NCBI RefSeq assembly: GCF_003945595.2
Contig: NW_024104503.1
Span: 496,001-560,000 of the forward strand
Source: Pipra filicauda
Taxonomy: Eukaryota; Chordata; Aves; Passeriformes; Pipridae
DNA length: 64,000 nucleotides
Direction: 5' to 3'
Shown: positions 36,260 to 47,449 of the stretch, piece after piece
Position numbering within the stretch: the stretch's first letter is position 1
Layout: each line of letters begins with the position of its first letter
Made by a program: the position numbers and the translations under genes
The notes under the pieces: generated by a model
What the model saw: the letters and a program-made list of their open reading frames with translations, nothing else
Database searches by the model: none
What the model was told of the DNA's origin: nothing

Positions 36260-38976
36260 TACATGGGGGAAAGAGGGATTACAGGGGTTTAGACATGGTT
36301 TTAACAATCATCTCAAAAAGTCCTTTCTTAATTCTTCTTGGAGCCAGGTTTATATCTTCAGTTTGCACATCAACAGGTCTCTGGACAAGGGTCCAAACTT
36401 CTTGAATCACGAGATGTTTGTCAGCCTTGTTTTCCTTTTGCTGAAAGCTGGGTTTGGGCTCCCACAGGGACACAGGGGGACTATTTTCCACATTAGAAAG
36501 ATGCAAAGGGCCAGACTCCCACTTTGTATAAATTTTCAAAGATTCATTTGTTTTAAAAAGTTAAAGGAATGTAGTCCCCTGATAGTGTGAGCCATAGCCA
36601 TAACCAGAGATGTCCAGATGTTGCAGTGAGTTGCTGTGGCTTAATGAGTGGTGGCTCCTCATCAGATGAGCTGTAGTAGCTCACCTTTCTGCATTTTTGT
36701 CTTTTCACAAATGCAAAATAAGATATGGAATCTTAAAGCTCTGTCCCTAGCTCTTAGGCTAAAGCATTTTATTTGTTTTCTCCTTGCTATGGACATGCAC
36801 TCAGTGAATTACCACAGTCCAGCTGATGAGTCGTGCTAACTCAGTTGTGTCAGAGTTGATGACGACTTGTGAGGTTCCTTGTCATTGCAACTTCTGCTGG
36901 AGACGGAAACTTGTGGGTAATACTAAACAGCAGTGAATAAAATGTTCACACTTACATGGCCTTCATCTGATCTGACCCACTTCTGGTGCTCTGTGGAGGT
37001 CTTCAGCTGAACCTGCTCCTCCTACACATCCAGTACTATCTACTGACAGAGACAGGACAATGGACTTGGTGGATCTGACTGGATGGAACCCTCTCCAATC
37101 ACTATAAAACTGGCAATGGGACTTATTTTAAGGTTGAGTGGTTACACATTGCACAATTTTCTGTGAATTAATACTCTGCTACAACGTGTTTATTGGGAAA
37201 GGTTTCTCAGGAAAGGATTTACTGTTCAGAGAAAGTTTACACCAGGAGCACAGACAGCAAAGCACCTGACTGGCAGGGTTTGGGTTGGGGACTGTGATTA
37301 GCTCAGAGCCTGAACCTCCTCCTGAGACCTCCCTCCAGCCTTCCATTCTCCTTCCTGTTGCTTCTATCCCCTTCTCTGGTACAATACCCACCTTTCTTCA
37401 CTTGTCTCTAGAAGTTTGCTCTCTCAACCTTGAACACAAAGTCATAATCACTCTGCATCCCTGTTCCAGAGGCTGTCTGTGTTCTCTGCGTATCCCAGTC
37501 CATGTCCTTCCTGATAGCCTGGGACCTGATTTCCAGAGCTCCTAACGCAGAAAGGACTGGTTTAGGAAGACTCCTTATGAGCTCTTCTAATTATACAAAA
37601 CAGGGTCTCCTATCCCTCAGGTTTATTTTGTCCCATCTCTTGGGTGAAACAATCCCACTGCACAGTTAATTAAACCTCACTGTTTTCCTATCCTGTCAAA
37701 CACTGTCCATATCCCCCTTCTTATTTTGACCCTGTTTCTCTTCATTCCATGGATGGTTTGCTGTTGGTTTTTCCCCCCAAAATGAATACACTCATATTTG
37801 CTCTGCTGATATTTGCAGTTTATAGTTGAAAACTGAAGTCTGAGCGCTCTCTCAAGATTTTTCACCACATTTCTAATTGCTGTTATCTGCTTTCCATTTT
37901 CATTTTCCTGCCACTAGAACTAAGGTCACATGAAGAGGGACTTAGTAGGAGAATCCTGCTAAGCTTTGTTTTCTTGGATGAGCAATACTCTTGTTATAAG
38001 CACCTGTCATCATAAACCCTTAGAAAATATGTCATGAAAACAGGGAATGACTGGGGAAGACAAGAAACAAAATAAAAGTACATGTGGATCTAGTTTTAGA
38101 ATTAGAAATTGAGGAAAAGGTCTTATATAATATGTCAAAAGAATTTTATATAAGTGATGTATTGGGTTTAGTGTAACTGATTTATTTGGTCCATTTTGGT
38201 TCTAGGGTTTCAACGTTATAAATAACAGCAAGATCTCTTTCAAAGAGAAATACAACCTACACCTTGCTAAGACAGAAACTTTTCCAGTTCTCATGGAGGA
38301 GGGATTAGGTGCTGTTGGATGTAAGTCATAATTCTGGCACACCGTCAAGTATTTCTTCAAACGCAAGACTTGGAAACTTTAATTTACAGCTTTGGAAGTT
38401 AAAGGGTAGTTTCAAGTACAGAGAGGAGTTACTTCTCTTCCAAAATTCATTCAGATTTCTCTCATAGTCCTACCACAAGCCCCAGAGTGCCAGATTCTCC
38501 CATAACGTGTCCATTGCCATCCAAGCTGCTATTTCCTCCCAGAAGTGGAAGTCACTGTGTTGGATCACCCACAGCACAGGACAAACATGGGAGTGCACAT
38601 GGAAGGAAAAAGCAGCAGATGGAAGGACAACTCCTGTGTCAGCTGCTCCATGGTGAATATTAATATTAATATTCATTTTACTCTGTGGGGTAGGCAAGGT
38701 TGCTTTTTGCTTTCCCATCTCTCATGCCTGCCCACAGTGAGCAGAAAGCAGCTGGCACAGGGTAACCTTGTTCTATGAAGCCTCTTCTTAGAACTGCTTC
38801 CTGCACTGGCTTTGCATCTATTCAAAATTATTCCTTCCTGGAAGTAGGCGTTTCTCTCCCATTCAGCTTGGGTTATTACCAAAATACTCACAATCAGTAC
38901 TGTCTCAGAGCCTTTTTTTTTTACTATCTCATTTGAAAATGAAGGAATTAAAAAAGACAATTTCAGAAGATGCTTC
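36260..38976. other. Noncoding stretch with an unexplained - strand open frame
   Basis: At 36560-36279 on the - strand there are 93 codons without a stop, ending in IVKTMSKPL and TAA, but without an initiating ATG near its start. It may be a retroelement or exon fragment. The rest is AT-rich and unassigned, except for a 22-bp perfect palindrome at 38654-38675. Confidence 0.5.
38654..38675. repeat. 22-bp perfect AT-rich palindrome
   Basis: TGAATATTAAT is followed directly by its exact reverse complement. The centre is made of alternating AAT and ATT units. It may be simple-sequence derived. Confidence 0.75.
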
Positions 38977-39130
38977 TGTCCCATCCCTGGAGGTGTTGAA
39001 GGCCAGGTTGGACAGGGCTTGGAGCAACCTGGGCTAGTGGAAGGTGTCCCTGCCCATGGCACGGTGTTAGAATGAGGCAGCCTTTAAGGTCCCTTCCAAA
39101 CCAAACCATTCTGTGGTTATATGATTCTAT
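38977..39130 (+). mobile_element. CR1 LINE 3' end, 5'-truncated
   Basis: About 150 bp match the avian CR1 terminus: CCATCCCTGGAGGTGTTGAA, GGAGCAACCTGGGCTAGTGG, AGGTGTCCCTGCCCATGGCA, GGTCCCTTCCAAACCAAACC, then ATTCTGTGGTTATATGATTC. It belongs to the same broad group as the copies at 16.8 and 20.2 kb. No coding capacity remains. Confidence 0.92.
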
Positions 39131-40739
39131 TTTCACTCTGGACAATCCTCAACCCCCAAAATATTTAATGCCATTTCCATTCCTTCGCATAAGAGAATGA
39201 AGGTTTTCAGTTGCTTCCTAAGAAAACCAAACTTACTTTACCCCAGTGCTTCTGGATCACTTTGGTAACAAGTTAGAAGGGAAAACCTGAAGCTCAGCCA
39301 CATTGCCAGACACGAGGAAATCTGCCAGGTAGAGTTTCACAGAAAAAAGAAATCTTAAATTCAACTTCTCACAAATATGTTGGCTGTTTTCTGCACTCCA
39401 AAGAGTACAATGGACTCAAGCCTGAAATATGGTGGTTGTTCTCTGGAAAAGTTATTTTTTTGTAGCTTTTTAACAGGGTGATCTGGTTCTTAGACAGAAT
39501 TTAGATGCCTTGGTGAAAGAAGTACATCCAGTGAGGTCAACTGTCTCCAGGAAGATTGTGCTCAGCTATAGAGGAGCAGGCAGATCTTGGCAAAGAGCAG
39601 AGTTTCTCTCAATGCTCAGGCATATGACAAGTGTGTATAGTTTTTTTCTTTTTTACTATCTGCCTTGAAAAATTAAACTAAATATGAGTTAAAAGGATGA
39701 TTTTTTTCCTTTGTTTTCTTAGCAAATGGAAAGTAAGCTTGAACATTTTTTTCCCCAGCTGTAGTTAAATATTTTTTCTTCTTTGAACGTCTTTTAAAAA
39801 TCAATGTCAATACATTTTCAGAGAAAGCCATTTTGAAATACTAATGAAAACACTTCAGCTAAAAATGTCAAAATGAAGACATTTATTTTTTATCCTTTTT
39901 TTCTCTGATGACAGTTGAAGGCAAAAGAAAAAATGGGAAATTACCTGTGCTTTTTTAGCTAGTTTGTTACTGGCTGGCACAAGAGTTTACACCTTTTTCC
40001 CACCATTTATTAGAAAGGCCACTGAGGATGATTTTCCCCAAAGCAAACAGAGTATAGAGAAGAGTCCAACCAACACATCTGAGAAAGTACATTTTGGTGG
40101 GAGCAGAATAGAGAAACCAGAAGGGAACAGAGACCCAAGCCATGCAGAACACTTCTAGATGATCACAAGCAAATATCATGTAAATGGGATTAATTTCTTA
40201 CAAACTGATACAGTGGGGGAAATTTAACTCCGTCTCTAAACAAATGAAATCTCCTTAGCAGCTTTAGCTGCTCAGTTTATTTGCTGGTGAGCTAAACTAC
40301 AGATTAAAAGTGTCAACATGCACTTTCTATGCTCAAAGGCCATGTTAAGGTGCAATAAGTATCTTTATAAGCTGAAATTTAGATTTGAAGAGAGTGTGAC
40401 AGGGAGAAAACAAAGCTAAAAAGCCTCAAAGGAACAATAGAGCTTATTTCCAAAAATGTTGATCGATGTGTTGCCGTTTGAAGTCAGCTTGGCTCAGGCA
40501 GGCAGGTGGCTGGATGAGCTGAAGGATCCTGCACTGTTTTGACAGGAAGGCAAACACATCAGTTTAAATTTAACAATCCCTCTACTCAAGTTGTCATTTC
40601 AAATCTTTCTTATGCCATCGACCTGACATTAGATCAATAAAATGATGACATTTTATGGCACATCAGTGACATAAAAAAAAATATTGATCGAAGATCCTAG
40701 AGAATGGAAAAAAACCCAAAAAGCACATATTCCATATGT

Positions 40740-40784
40740 GGGGGGGGGGTGTTGTTTTTTGTTTGTTTGTTTGTTTGTTTGTTT
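40740..40784 (+). repeat. Poly(G) run followed by (GTTT)n
   Basis: Ten G at 40740-40749, a short TG-rich spacer, then six perfect GTTT units at 40761-40784. Confidence 0.85.
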
Positions 40785-41312
40785 TTAAGGAATGACCTTT
40801 TTTACATCAAAGATATTAACTGACTTCATCTTTGCCATATCACTTTATTTAGTAGTTACTAAAATTGTGTTGGGGATTACTTCTTCCTGAAGAAACCTGG
40901 GCTGGCCCTAAAGAAGGCCAGTTAGCTGAATCCATTAGTTTTTGTCTGAATGTACACATTGAAAGATACCTATTCTCCTTGATTGTTTCTACTTCAGTCC
41001 TGTTTTCGTCTTTCTATTATTTCTGTACAAGGGATAGTGTCATTACAATTTTCCTTGAAGCGTAGCTCAATACACACTCTATGCATAAAACTAAGTGTTT
41101 ATGAAAGATGACCAAAATTATGTTAAAATGTTAGATTTTTAACAGTACTTTCAAAGTCTAAATAGGTAAAAAATAACCTTATTTGAAGACTGACCATAAA
41201 ATCCCCTCTCCTCAAGATAGCCTAAACTAGTGCAAGTTTAGAAAAGTATATAAAACCACCAAATTTGTAAGACATAATACCTGGCACAATATAACTGAAA
41301 TGAAGAAAACTC

Positions 41313-41331
41313 TTTTTTTTTTTTTTTTTTT
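41313..41331 (+). repeat. Poly(T) run, 19 bases
   Basis: The longest homopolymer in the window. On the - strand it would be an A tail, but no LINE or SINE body is recognisable 5' of it. Confidence 0.85.
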
Positions 41332-43118
41332 GGATGTCGGGAAAGTGCAACAAAGTAACAAAGATTTTATTTGGTGGACTCAAAAACTTTGTTCCCTTTA
41401 CCCTGGACTTTTTCATAATTTGAAAGAATGCATCAGAGAGGCAATTGTAACACAGGACACAGGTCACTACAATGGGATGAAGGGGTAATTTGATCTTTGA
41501 GTAAGATGAACTGCCTAAAAAACATGTTTTCAGTTAATGAACTTTGTAGTTGGAGTGCTCGCCTCAGATGTGGAGACCCTTTGGTTGAGAAAATTTAAAC
41601 CTGACTTGATCAGCACGAGTTTTCTAGACACTGAAATAGCTGGAAGCCTTTACAGTATAATTTTGGAAGACCTCTTGGTGAAGTTATTCTGCACAGAAGG
41701 TATAAAATTTAACTGGGCTAGGGGCAGGAGAAAAAGTTAGTTTGGTCCTTTATATCCCTCTGGACACTTTTCCTGCTACTGGAAACACACTGAGTAGTGG
41801 TCAGGAGTCAGTGACACCCTCGGTATTGATGTAGCAGGTCCTGCTGCTTTGCACATGTTCCCCAAGTGTCTGGTCCTTTTCTCAGCTAATAGAACCCAGC
41901 CAAACTCCAGTGTGGCCAGAGGACCTTGGCTGACCAACAATAGTGTTGTGCATATCCCAGATCTCCTTCCAACTCCAGCTCACAAAGCAAAGAGCTTGGT
42001 TCAGCTGCTCACAAGTGGGCACCTCATCTATTCTGGATTTTAAGGGTCTTGTGTGCAGCCTCCAGCTTCTGCCTCCAAGGAGATTGGATAACTGTTCTAG
42101 CTTTTCTGTGGCACAGGTATCCCAGGACAGCTCAGAGGAAGAGTAAGTTTATAGTTGCAGCTGAATATTTTCTGTTTACCCTTAACTTCGTAAACCAAGC
42201 TGCTGCTTTTAGCTCTGGAACGTGCTGTGTTCAAATCCCAGGGGTTTAACTGAATTCTGTTTCTCAAACTTGGCTACTGAATGAACAATTCTTCAGTGGG
42301 AACAATCAGATCAGCTTCAATGCCTTCCATGGAACAATGCCAAATTATATCAACCGAGGATCTGGTCCACTGATAAATGATAAAAAAATCAGTAAAATCT
42401 TGCTTTGAGTCAAAGTCACTGGCACTCCATTTCTGAATATCTGTATGTGAACATATTCTTACACCTGACTGGACACAATGAAAATAACAAAAAACAATGT
42501 TTGCAGTAAGAAAGGATGGAATCCCTGTCCCTGGCAGAAACTTGAGCTAAAGGAACCCTTATTATTTCAGGAAATTAACCTCAGTGTCCTAGAAAACTGG
42601 TTATGAAATATGGATCTTCTGTTAGTATATGAAGAGAAATCACACATTTGGTGGCACCTCAGAAAAAAAAAACCTGCAGTCTGTGGATTAGAGTTTATCA
42701 TCTCAGTATTCCTGCTTATCCTTTAATTTTAAGGAAATATTACTACAGATAATCACTGTAGGCATAGGTGTCCAGAAAACAGTGGAGTGAAGTAGAACAC
42801 AGGAATAACAGAACAACTTGAAATAAGAATTATTGAGTCATGTAGGAAGGTTTTAACAAGAATTGATTTAGCTTTGCTCATCTCCTGAAATATTCTCTTC
42901 TTTCATTTTTCTTTTTTATGATACATTACTGCCTTGCAAATAAAACATCATCCCCAATTTATCAGGAAGGGATTATTTTGCTGATTAATGAGCTGACACT
43001 ATGCAGAGGAGCAGTTTTTAGGTGTTTCTTTTTTGGGGGAAAAAAAAAAGGATAATATTGAAATTTTAGAAGATTTATTTAACGAGAAGAGAAGTTTCAA
43101 ATGCTTTGCAGCTCCTAC

Positions 43119-43168
43119 TTTACACATTCAGGATTCAAGTGAGTTTACACATTCAGGATTCAAGTGAG
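43119..43168 (+). repeat. 25-bp perfect tandem duplication
   Basis: The unit TTTACACATTCAGGATTCAA plus GTGAG occurs twice without a mismatch (43119-43143 and 43144-43168). The perfect identity points to a recent duplication. Confidence 0.9.
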
Positions 43169-44186
43169 TTTCTGACTTTGCCACCTGTGTGCTGGAAATG
43201 GAGCAGAGAGAGAAGGGAAAATGCAATGCTCATAACATAAAAGTAACCATTTAATATGAAGATTAAAGGTTTCATTTGGGGGTGGGGTAGGACTCCTGAT
43301 GGTACAGATTGCAATAATTCCATTGAATAAGTCTGATTCTCTTCTTTCACTGATCCAATTTACTCCTTGACACTCCCTAACTGGCTCTGGAATGGTTAAG
43401 CTGTGTTCATGTCCCTGTTCTTCCTTGAAGGATTTTTCCATTACTACAACAATCTAGTAATGCAAAAAAGTTGCTTTTATGCTGCTACTGGAAGTGGTTG
43501 TTTTTCTTTCCTAGCTCAGGCTCTCACATCTATGCTATTGGTTCTTTTTGTTTGTTTTTGGTCTGTAGCCTGGAATTGCAAATAAATGGCAGAATTGCAC
43601 ATAAATAAAATCCATGTGAAATGGAATGAGCTATAGGTTCTGGCTGTATGAAACAGAGGTCTGAAAACACAAAGTTGGGATGGAAGTTCCTCATTGCAGA
43701 ACTCTCCATATTTTTTTCAGATGAAATATGATCTTGACTCCTAAAATGGAAGGAGATATGGATTAACATGCAGGTCAGAAGGAGGGGACAACAGAACCCA
43801 GACCAAGGGAGTGTTAGTGGAAACTTATTATATGAAAACTATTCTTTATTTGTGTATGTAGAAAATATGAGTGAAGATGCAAAAAACAGTGCTGTCTACC
43901 CAAGAGAATTTTAAAACTTCCATGTCACTGCCTAAGCAGACAGATTATTTTCTGCTGTGGTGCTGCCTGCCTACATTTGTCTTTGCACCTTTGATGTCTT
44001 CCATGGAGTGCTTTTCTCCATATTTGGCTGAATTTCACTGGCTGTTTCTCCTGTCTGGGAGTTTGATGAGTGACACTGACAGTGAGTGGAGCTCAGCCAG
44101 CAAATGGGCAAGTGATGAACAAGCTCTGAGTAAGGACATGATGAGCTGCACCACATCAAGAATTCATAATTCCACCCTGGAGATTT

Positions 44187-44235
44187 GAGAGTGAGCGGAG
44201 AAGCTGAGAGTGACCGGAGAAGCTGAGAGTGACCA
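44187..44235 (+). repeat. 19-bp tandem repeat, 2.5 copies
   Basis: The unit GAGAGTGACCGGAGAAGCT is repeated at 44187 (one variant base, AGC for ACC), at 44206 (exact), and partially at 44225. Confidence 0.85.
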
Positions 44236-46620
44236 GATTTAGGATCACCAGCTGTGTTGACAGTAACCCAAGGGAATGCAGAGGATGCTGTAGCTTCCAC
44301 TTGCCAATTCCTTTTCCTTTGCAAAACCATACAAACACACCTGTGGCTCTTGGACCATCAGGAAAACAATAAGGAAAGAAATAGCACTGAAGTGCTACCG
44401 TGGCTATGATTTCGGTATGATTATTTATTTAATGTATGACTAAAGCAAGCTGAATATATAACCCATGTTCACCAGTCACTTTTCTAACTTAGGGTATAAT
44501 TTCATAAAACTCTTCTGCCCCCGATTGCCTCAATTGTAATAGAACTTCTTAGATCCTTTAACAACAGAGCAATTAGTCAAATAGATTTTGTGTATAGAAT
44601 TTGTATAATTATACACAGGCACAAACAAAAGTTGTGTCCAGGACTTGGAAGAACAGGAGCAACACGCTGACCATGTCAAACCCTCTCATACCTATTAGGG
44701 GACACAGCACCGTCCATGGGGAGGGAAACAAAGAGACTCTTTCTGCTTTTTCAAATCCAGGCTTTGCTTAGCCAGACTCAGACTCAGGTATAACTAATAG
44801 GAGCATGGAATCTGTATGCCAGGCTTTACATTTTCATAAAGGCTTGACACAGACATGAGCCCTGCAAAGAGAATGGGGTGAAATTCAGTCACTATTTAAG
44901 TTAGTGATGAAACTCCCACTGATTCCTCTAGATCACATTTTCTTCCCTGAACTTTACTGCGTTATCCCAGTGATATTATTGAGGACAAAGTGAGCAGAAT
45001 GTCAATGCCTTGTTTTATAACCATAAAGCTGCCATAGCAGCTGCTTTTTACCTGACCATCAGATATAGGAGTCAGCAGACTCAGGGGAGCTGACCCGTGT
45101 CTTATCCTTGTCCCCACAGGTGACAGACTCGGTGACCAGGCGTGATTCAGCTCACAACCTTTCTGTCTTCTTTCTTTACAGTTTATATCAGATAAAATAT
45201 GAGCTAGACAGTAAAGCTAGAGTGGATTTGAAATTGGGCTGTACAAGTTCACCCACCACTAATAAACCATCTGAAAGGGTGCCATTTCTCCTCAACACTT
45301 GACTATACATTTATTCAGAAAATAAATGCACTAATCTCAGGTCAGTTAGAACAAAAATTGCCCTTTTAGAAATCATATCTCATATTGAACTCTCATTCAC
45401 AGTTTGTACTCAGGAATCTCACTTTTATGTGGCTGCTTGGACAGAGAGAACATTTAAATGGCTCATGTGGATATTTTTTCCTGAAAGATTTGACTGAAAC
45501 ACTAGTGGGGGGATTTTGAAGAGCTGGATGCTAAAGCTGCTGCTGTGACCATGTGAGGCTGCAACCTTCCTTCAGCTCTCATCAGGAAGATGTAAAACAT
45601 CCAGAGAATTTTCTCACATGTACTGAAACATTTAGAAGTATTAGAATAACACTACATATTCCCCTGTTATACCTTTCCTTTGCCATCTGATTTTTGGCCA
45701 CCACCAGAGACACAATACAGCTCCAAAGATGGAACTTGTGCCTGACCCATTAGAAAAACCATTTCCATGTTCTGAAAATACATTGTCTCACATTTTTTTT
45801 TTATGGCAGCTGGGTGGCTGCCACTAACAAGCAGTTGCTTATGAGAATTGTTTCTCCACATATCCTTAAAATGGAAAAAGCAAAGTGTGCGTTGCCAGAG
45901 GGTTTTAATTTCAGACATTTGGATCTCAGCTTGGTGAACAAGACAAGGCACATCTGTAATATATCCGAGCCCTCATTTTGTCCTGTTGGCAATTCATTTT
46001 CTACCATGATGCCCTTTGCATTCCAGTTAGTGGTGTGAACAAATAGGAAAAGGGCATCAAGTTATTTACTGGATGTGACTCAGAAAGCAGAATCAAATCT
46101 CACAGCCAAGGAAGGGCAAATAGTAAGCTGATAAGGAACAATTTTCTTGGGACTTTGTGCTGAATGATGGTTTCCTCCAGACCTGTCCTTCCTCTGGTCT
46201 CACAGATCCATTTATTCCATCTGATTTACCTTACTCTTTTCGATTCTTACCTTGTCTCTTCAATTTGCACTAAATTCAGGGCTGTGAGATATATTACAGG
46301 AGCTGATTCCTTTGTTATTTTTCACCTGAATAGAGAGACCAACACTGAGCACAGAGAGGGCAAAAGGAGAGAGGTGCTGCTGTGCACACACTATCAGAGC
46401 CTGCTACAGGGAAGGACAGGAGCTAAATCATTTCCCAAGTTAATTAAGCCCCTCCTTATTGCATCACTACCCAAAAAACATAAAATTCAAGAATAATGCA
46501 GACCATCTGCTCATAGTGGTTAAAGATTTCCTGGGCCTCATCCTACCACAGTCTCAATTATTTAGCTTGTTAAGTTGTTGGGACACAATGAAACTGGTTA
46601 TTCCTAAGGCACAAGAATAA

Positions 46621-46642
46621 TAAATATTATTAATAATATTTA
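46621..46642. repeat. 22-bp perfect AT palindrome
   Basis: TAAATATTATT is followed directly by its exact reverse complement AATAATATTTA. It has the same length as the palindrome at 38654 and is also built of A and T triplets. Confidence 0.75.
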
Positions 46643-47434
46643 ATGCTTGTGAAGCTTTTAGCAAAAAGATAGTTGCTGTAGAAACATTAAGCTGTTCATA
46701 TATATACAACCGTTATTGCAATTTATTTAATTTGAAAATAAGAAAATCCATAAGTGGCAGAGGTTAATTATACAAGTGTGTGGGGGTTTGTTTTGTTTTA
46801 TAAAACAGACACCTGAAAGTATTTTCTTTACTTATTAAGTTACAGACAACAGCATTCTTTAGGGAGTTGTGGCTGCATTTCATTGTCTTGTTGCATGTGT
46901 GAACACAGGGAGGCCACTAGCAAAGTACAGGTGTAGGGGGTATTAAGTGCTTTGCTGGTCAATATTTCTGTCTACCAGCCTGCTAACAGATAATTTGGGT
47001 GGGAAAATCCATTCCTGAAAAGCTTCAGAAGTGGTTGATGTATTTTTCTTTATGCTCAGAAAAGGGGTTTGCTCCATTAAGTACAGCAACACCTGAAAAT
47101 AAAAATACATATGGAGAGGTGTTTCTTTCCTTACTCTGTCTCCATACGGGAAACAAAAGTGCCACACCAGCAGAAAATCAACCTAAACTCTCTGGTGGAG
47201 TGGAGCTCCCTAAGTGGTGTAGCCTATGGTGAGTGATGAATCTGGTAAGCCATGACTGTAAATACTACATAAAAAGAATTAAAATGCATGAAAGACAAGA
47301 TTTCTTCTGTTTCCCCTACCTCTATTTCTGGTAAAAGAAATTAAATCTTAGTAAAATTCTTAGGTTATCCAGAATTGTAATATTTAATTTTGTTTACCCT
47401 GTTTTATTTTGGTCTCAATACTTTATTTCAACTC

Positions 47435-47449
47435 AAAAAAAAAAAAAAA
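47435..47449 (+). repeat. Poly(A) run, 15 bases
   Basis: Uninterrupted A run with no recognisable element 5' of it. Confidence 0.85.

Noticed and set aside
42229..42239. GTTCAAATCCC, resembling a tRNA B box
   Set aside because: No A box at the right distance and no cloverleaf could be drawn around it.
45108..45302. Two good splice acceptors (CCCCACAG ending 45119 and TCTTTCTTTACAG ending 45181) before a short open frame
   Set aside because: The frame after them is about 40 codons with no known motif, and pyrimidine-rich acceptor look-alikes are frequent in this AT-rich DNA.
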